A stretch of DNA of 15,430 bases, from contig JAEDNZ010000028.1 in NCBI GenBank assembly GCA_016302215.1, forward strand, positions 1 through 15,430. The letters run 5' to 3'. Shown here piece by piece: positions 13,793-15,430 of this stretch. The translations under genes were made by a program, and so were the position numbers. The DNA is from Muribaculaceae bacterium. Its GTDB lineage: Bacteria; Bacteroidota; Bacteroidia; Bacteroidales; Muribaculaceae. Position 1 is the stretch's first letter, and each line of letters starts with the position of its first letter. The notes under the pieces were generated by a model, which was given only the letters and a program-made list of their open reading frames with translations, searched no databases and was not told the DNA's origin.

Positions 13793-15352
13793 ATGTTAGT
13801 AAAAACTTATGGAGCTGCCGTGACCGGTATCGACGCTATTGTGGTGACCATAGAGGTGGTGGCCGACAAGGGCTTTGCTTACACGATAGTGGGCTTGCCT
13901 GACACCGCCGTCAAGGAGAGCTATGAGCGTGTGCGTGCGGCCATGAAGCAGTCGGGATATGAGATGCCTCGCAAGGGCATCGTGGTGAATATGGCTCCCG
14001 CCGATGTCAAGAAAGAAGGCTCAGCCTATGACCTGCCTATCGCCATCGGCGTGCTCACGGCCACCGGGCTGTTTGAGGCTCCGGAGCTTGATAAATATAT
14101 GATTATGGGCGAGCTGTCGCTCGATGGCTCGGTGCAGCCTATACGTGGCGTGCTGCCTATGGCTATCGAGGCGCGTGCGCGCGGCTTCAAGGGTATTATA
14201 GTGCCGGAGGCCAATGTCACTGAGGCTGCCGTGGTCAACAATATAGCGGTATATGGCGTGGAGACACTGCGTCAGGTGATTGATTTCCTGCGGGGAGCTG
14301 AACAGCTGCAGCCCACGGTGGTAGATACGCGCGCCGAGTTTGCATCGTCAATGGGCATCTTTGACTGCGATTTTGCCGATGTCAAGGGTCAGGAGAATGT
14401 CAAGCGCGCGCTGGAGGTGGCGTGTGCCGGCGGACACAACATATTGCTGGTGGGGCCTCCCGGTGCCGGCAAGTCAATGATGGCCAAGCGCTTGCCCTCA
14501 ATCATGCCGCCGCTGACCTTAGGCGAGGCTCTTGAGACCACTAAGATACACTCGGTGGCCGGCAAGCTCAAGCGAGGCTCGCGGCTGATGACGCATAGGC
14601 CGTTTCGCTCGCCTCACCACACCATCTCGCCTGTGGCGCTCGTGGGCGGTGGCGCCAACCCCATGCCCGGCGAGATATCGCTGGCCCACAATGGCGTGCT
14701 CTTCCTTGACGAGTTCCCGGAGTTTCCGCGCACGGTCCTCGAGGTGCTGCGGCAGCCGCTGGAGGATAGGCATATATCCATCTCGCGCGCTCGCTATGCC
14801 GTGGAGTATCCGGCCGGATTTATGCTCGTGGCGTCGATGAACCCCTGTCCCTGCGGCTATTACAACCACCCAACCAAGCCTTGCACGTGTCCTCCGGGAG
14901 CTGTGGTGAAGTATCTGGGGCGCATCTCCGGGCCTTTGCTTGACCGCATTGACATACAGTGTGAGATACTGCCCGTGCCTTTTGACGAGCTCTCGTCGAT
15001 GCGCAGCGGCGAGTCCAGCGCCGCCATCAGGGCGCGTGTCATCGCCGCGCGTGAGATACAGCAACGGCGTTTTGCCGGCGAGCCCGACGTGCATTGCAAT
15101 GCTCAGATGACGCCGCGTATGCTCGCCCGTTATTGCGCCCTAAGCCCCAAGGTGATGGATATCTTGCGCAATGCCATCAATAAGTATGATATGTCGGCGC
15201 GAGCCTATGACCGCATTCTCAAGGTAGCGCGCACGATAGCTGACCTGGCGGGCAGCGAGACCATTGAGGCGCAGCACATGAATGAGGCGGTGAGCTACCG
15301 CAACCTTGACCGCTCTACCTGGGGGCGCACCGATGTTTCCACTCCTTTTTGA
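13793..15352 (+). CDS. comM: YifB/ComM-family Mg-chelatase-like AAA+ ATPase
   Basis: This complete 519-aa ComM/YifB protein is a hexameric AAA+ helicase that promotes branch migration during integration of incoming DNA in natural transformation in other bacteria. It is also present in many non-competent species. The N-terminal ChlI-like domain (1-170) has the family blocks VGLPDTAVKESYERVRAAM and PADVKKEGSAYDLPIAIG. Walker A is GPPGAGKS (221-228) and Walker B is LFLDEF with D306 and E307. Then come the Mg-chelatase block RPFRSPHHTISPVALVGGG and the cysteine cluster C352-P-C354...C364-T-C366, which probably binds zinc. The C-terminal part (about 440-510) has the YifB RAYDRILKVARTIADL motif. 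It is probably co-transcribed with the lipoprotein upstream. The last 78 bp of the window after the stop show nothing I can name. Confidence 0.97.
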   Translation: MLVKTYGAAVTGIDAIVVTIEVVADKGFAYTIVGLPDTAVKESYERVRAAMKQSGYEMPRKGIVVNMAPADVKKEGSAYDLPIAIGVLTATGLFEAPELDKYMIMGELSLDGSVQPIRGVLPMAIEARARGFKGIIVPEANVTEAAVVNNIAVYGVETLRQVIDFLRGAEQLQPTVVDTRAEFASSMGIFDCDFADVKGQENVKRALEVACAGGHNILLVGPPGAGKSMMAKRLPSIMPPLTLGEALETTKIHSVAGKLKRGSRLMTHRPFRSPHHTISPVALVGGGANPMPGEISLAHNGVLFLDEFPEFPRTVLEVLRQPLEDRHISISRARYAVEYPAGFMLVASMNPCPCGYYNHPTKPCTCPPGAVVKYLGRISGPLLDRIDIQCEILPVPFDELSSMRSGESSAAIRARVIAAREIQQRRFAGEPDVHCNAQMTPRMLARYCALSPKVMDILRNAINKYDMSARAYDRILKVARTIADLAGSETIEAQHMNEAVSYRNLDRSTWGRTDVSTPF

Positions 15353-15430
15353 GCGCCGGGGTGCGGCTATCGAGATGTCAGGCGTGACACCATTCTGAAG
15401 CAAGCCTCTCCGGCGTAGCTGGCGAGGCAG

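Noticed and set aside
14519..15094. A 191-residue minus-strand open frame inside comM
   Set aside because: Antisense shadow of conserved ATPase motifs, with no family features of its own.

Overview
The window looks like a chromosomal segment of a Bacteroidales bacterium with a GC-rich genome; a Muribaculaceae-like gut lineage is a guess. The evidence is TAnnTTTG promoter boxes upstream of several genes, few Shine-Dalgarno sequences, and Bacteroidetes-type families: a DUF2851 protein, a DUF4369/TlpA-type lipoprotein, and a TopA with Toprim_C repeats instead of zinc fingers. The host genes are visibly GC-rich. By eye, a 2.7-3 kb stretch in the middle is much more AT-rich.

Layout. Positions 1-8668 are all on the plus strand: the 3' part of a TolC/NodT-type efflux outer-membrane protein, a stand-alone LpxA-like acyltransferase, an SDR oxidoreductase, a small secreted protein, a PhoH-like ATPase, then topA behind its own promoter, an RluA-family pseudouridine synthase and a DUF2851 protein. 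At 8698-9543 an outer-membrane phospholipase A (pldA) lies on the minus strand, convergent with DUF2851 and divergent from what follows. Positions 9720-12660 form the AT-rich island, a complete DpnII/MboI-type restriction-modification (RM) operon: alpha-class GATC adenine methylase, DpnII-family endonuclease, then beta-class DpnA-like methylase. After it come a lipoprotein with a degenerate thioredoxin domain and a comM/yifB ATPase.

How the genes work together. The three RM genes are one functional unit. The two methylases should protect GATC, the second possibly also on single-stranded DNA, and the nuclease should cut unmodified GATC. The most striking signal is window-wide: the palindrome GATC, the expected target of this system, occurs only six times in 15,430 bp, where about 60 would be expected at equal base frequencies. 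Only three of the six lie in roughly 12.5 kb of host sequence. The other three are all in the second methylase gene. The avoidance shows in codon choice: Ile after a G-ending codon is almost always ATA or ATT, and Asp before a C-starting codon is GAC. The host genome therefore seems long adapted to GATC restriction, although the cassette looks compositionally foreign.

The other genes are mostly housekeeping (DNA topology, rRNA/tRNA modification, envelope maintenance) and form short co-oriented runs with gaps of 14-128 bp. No tRNA, rRNA, CRISPR array, transposase or integrase was seen.
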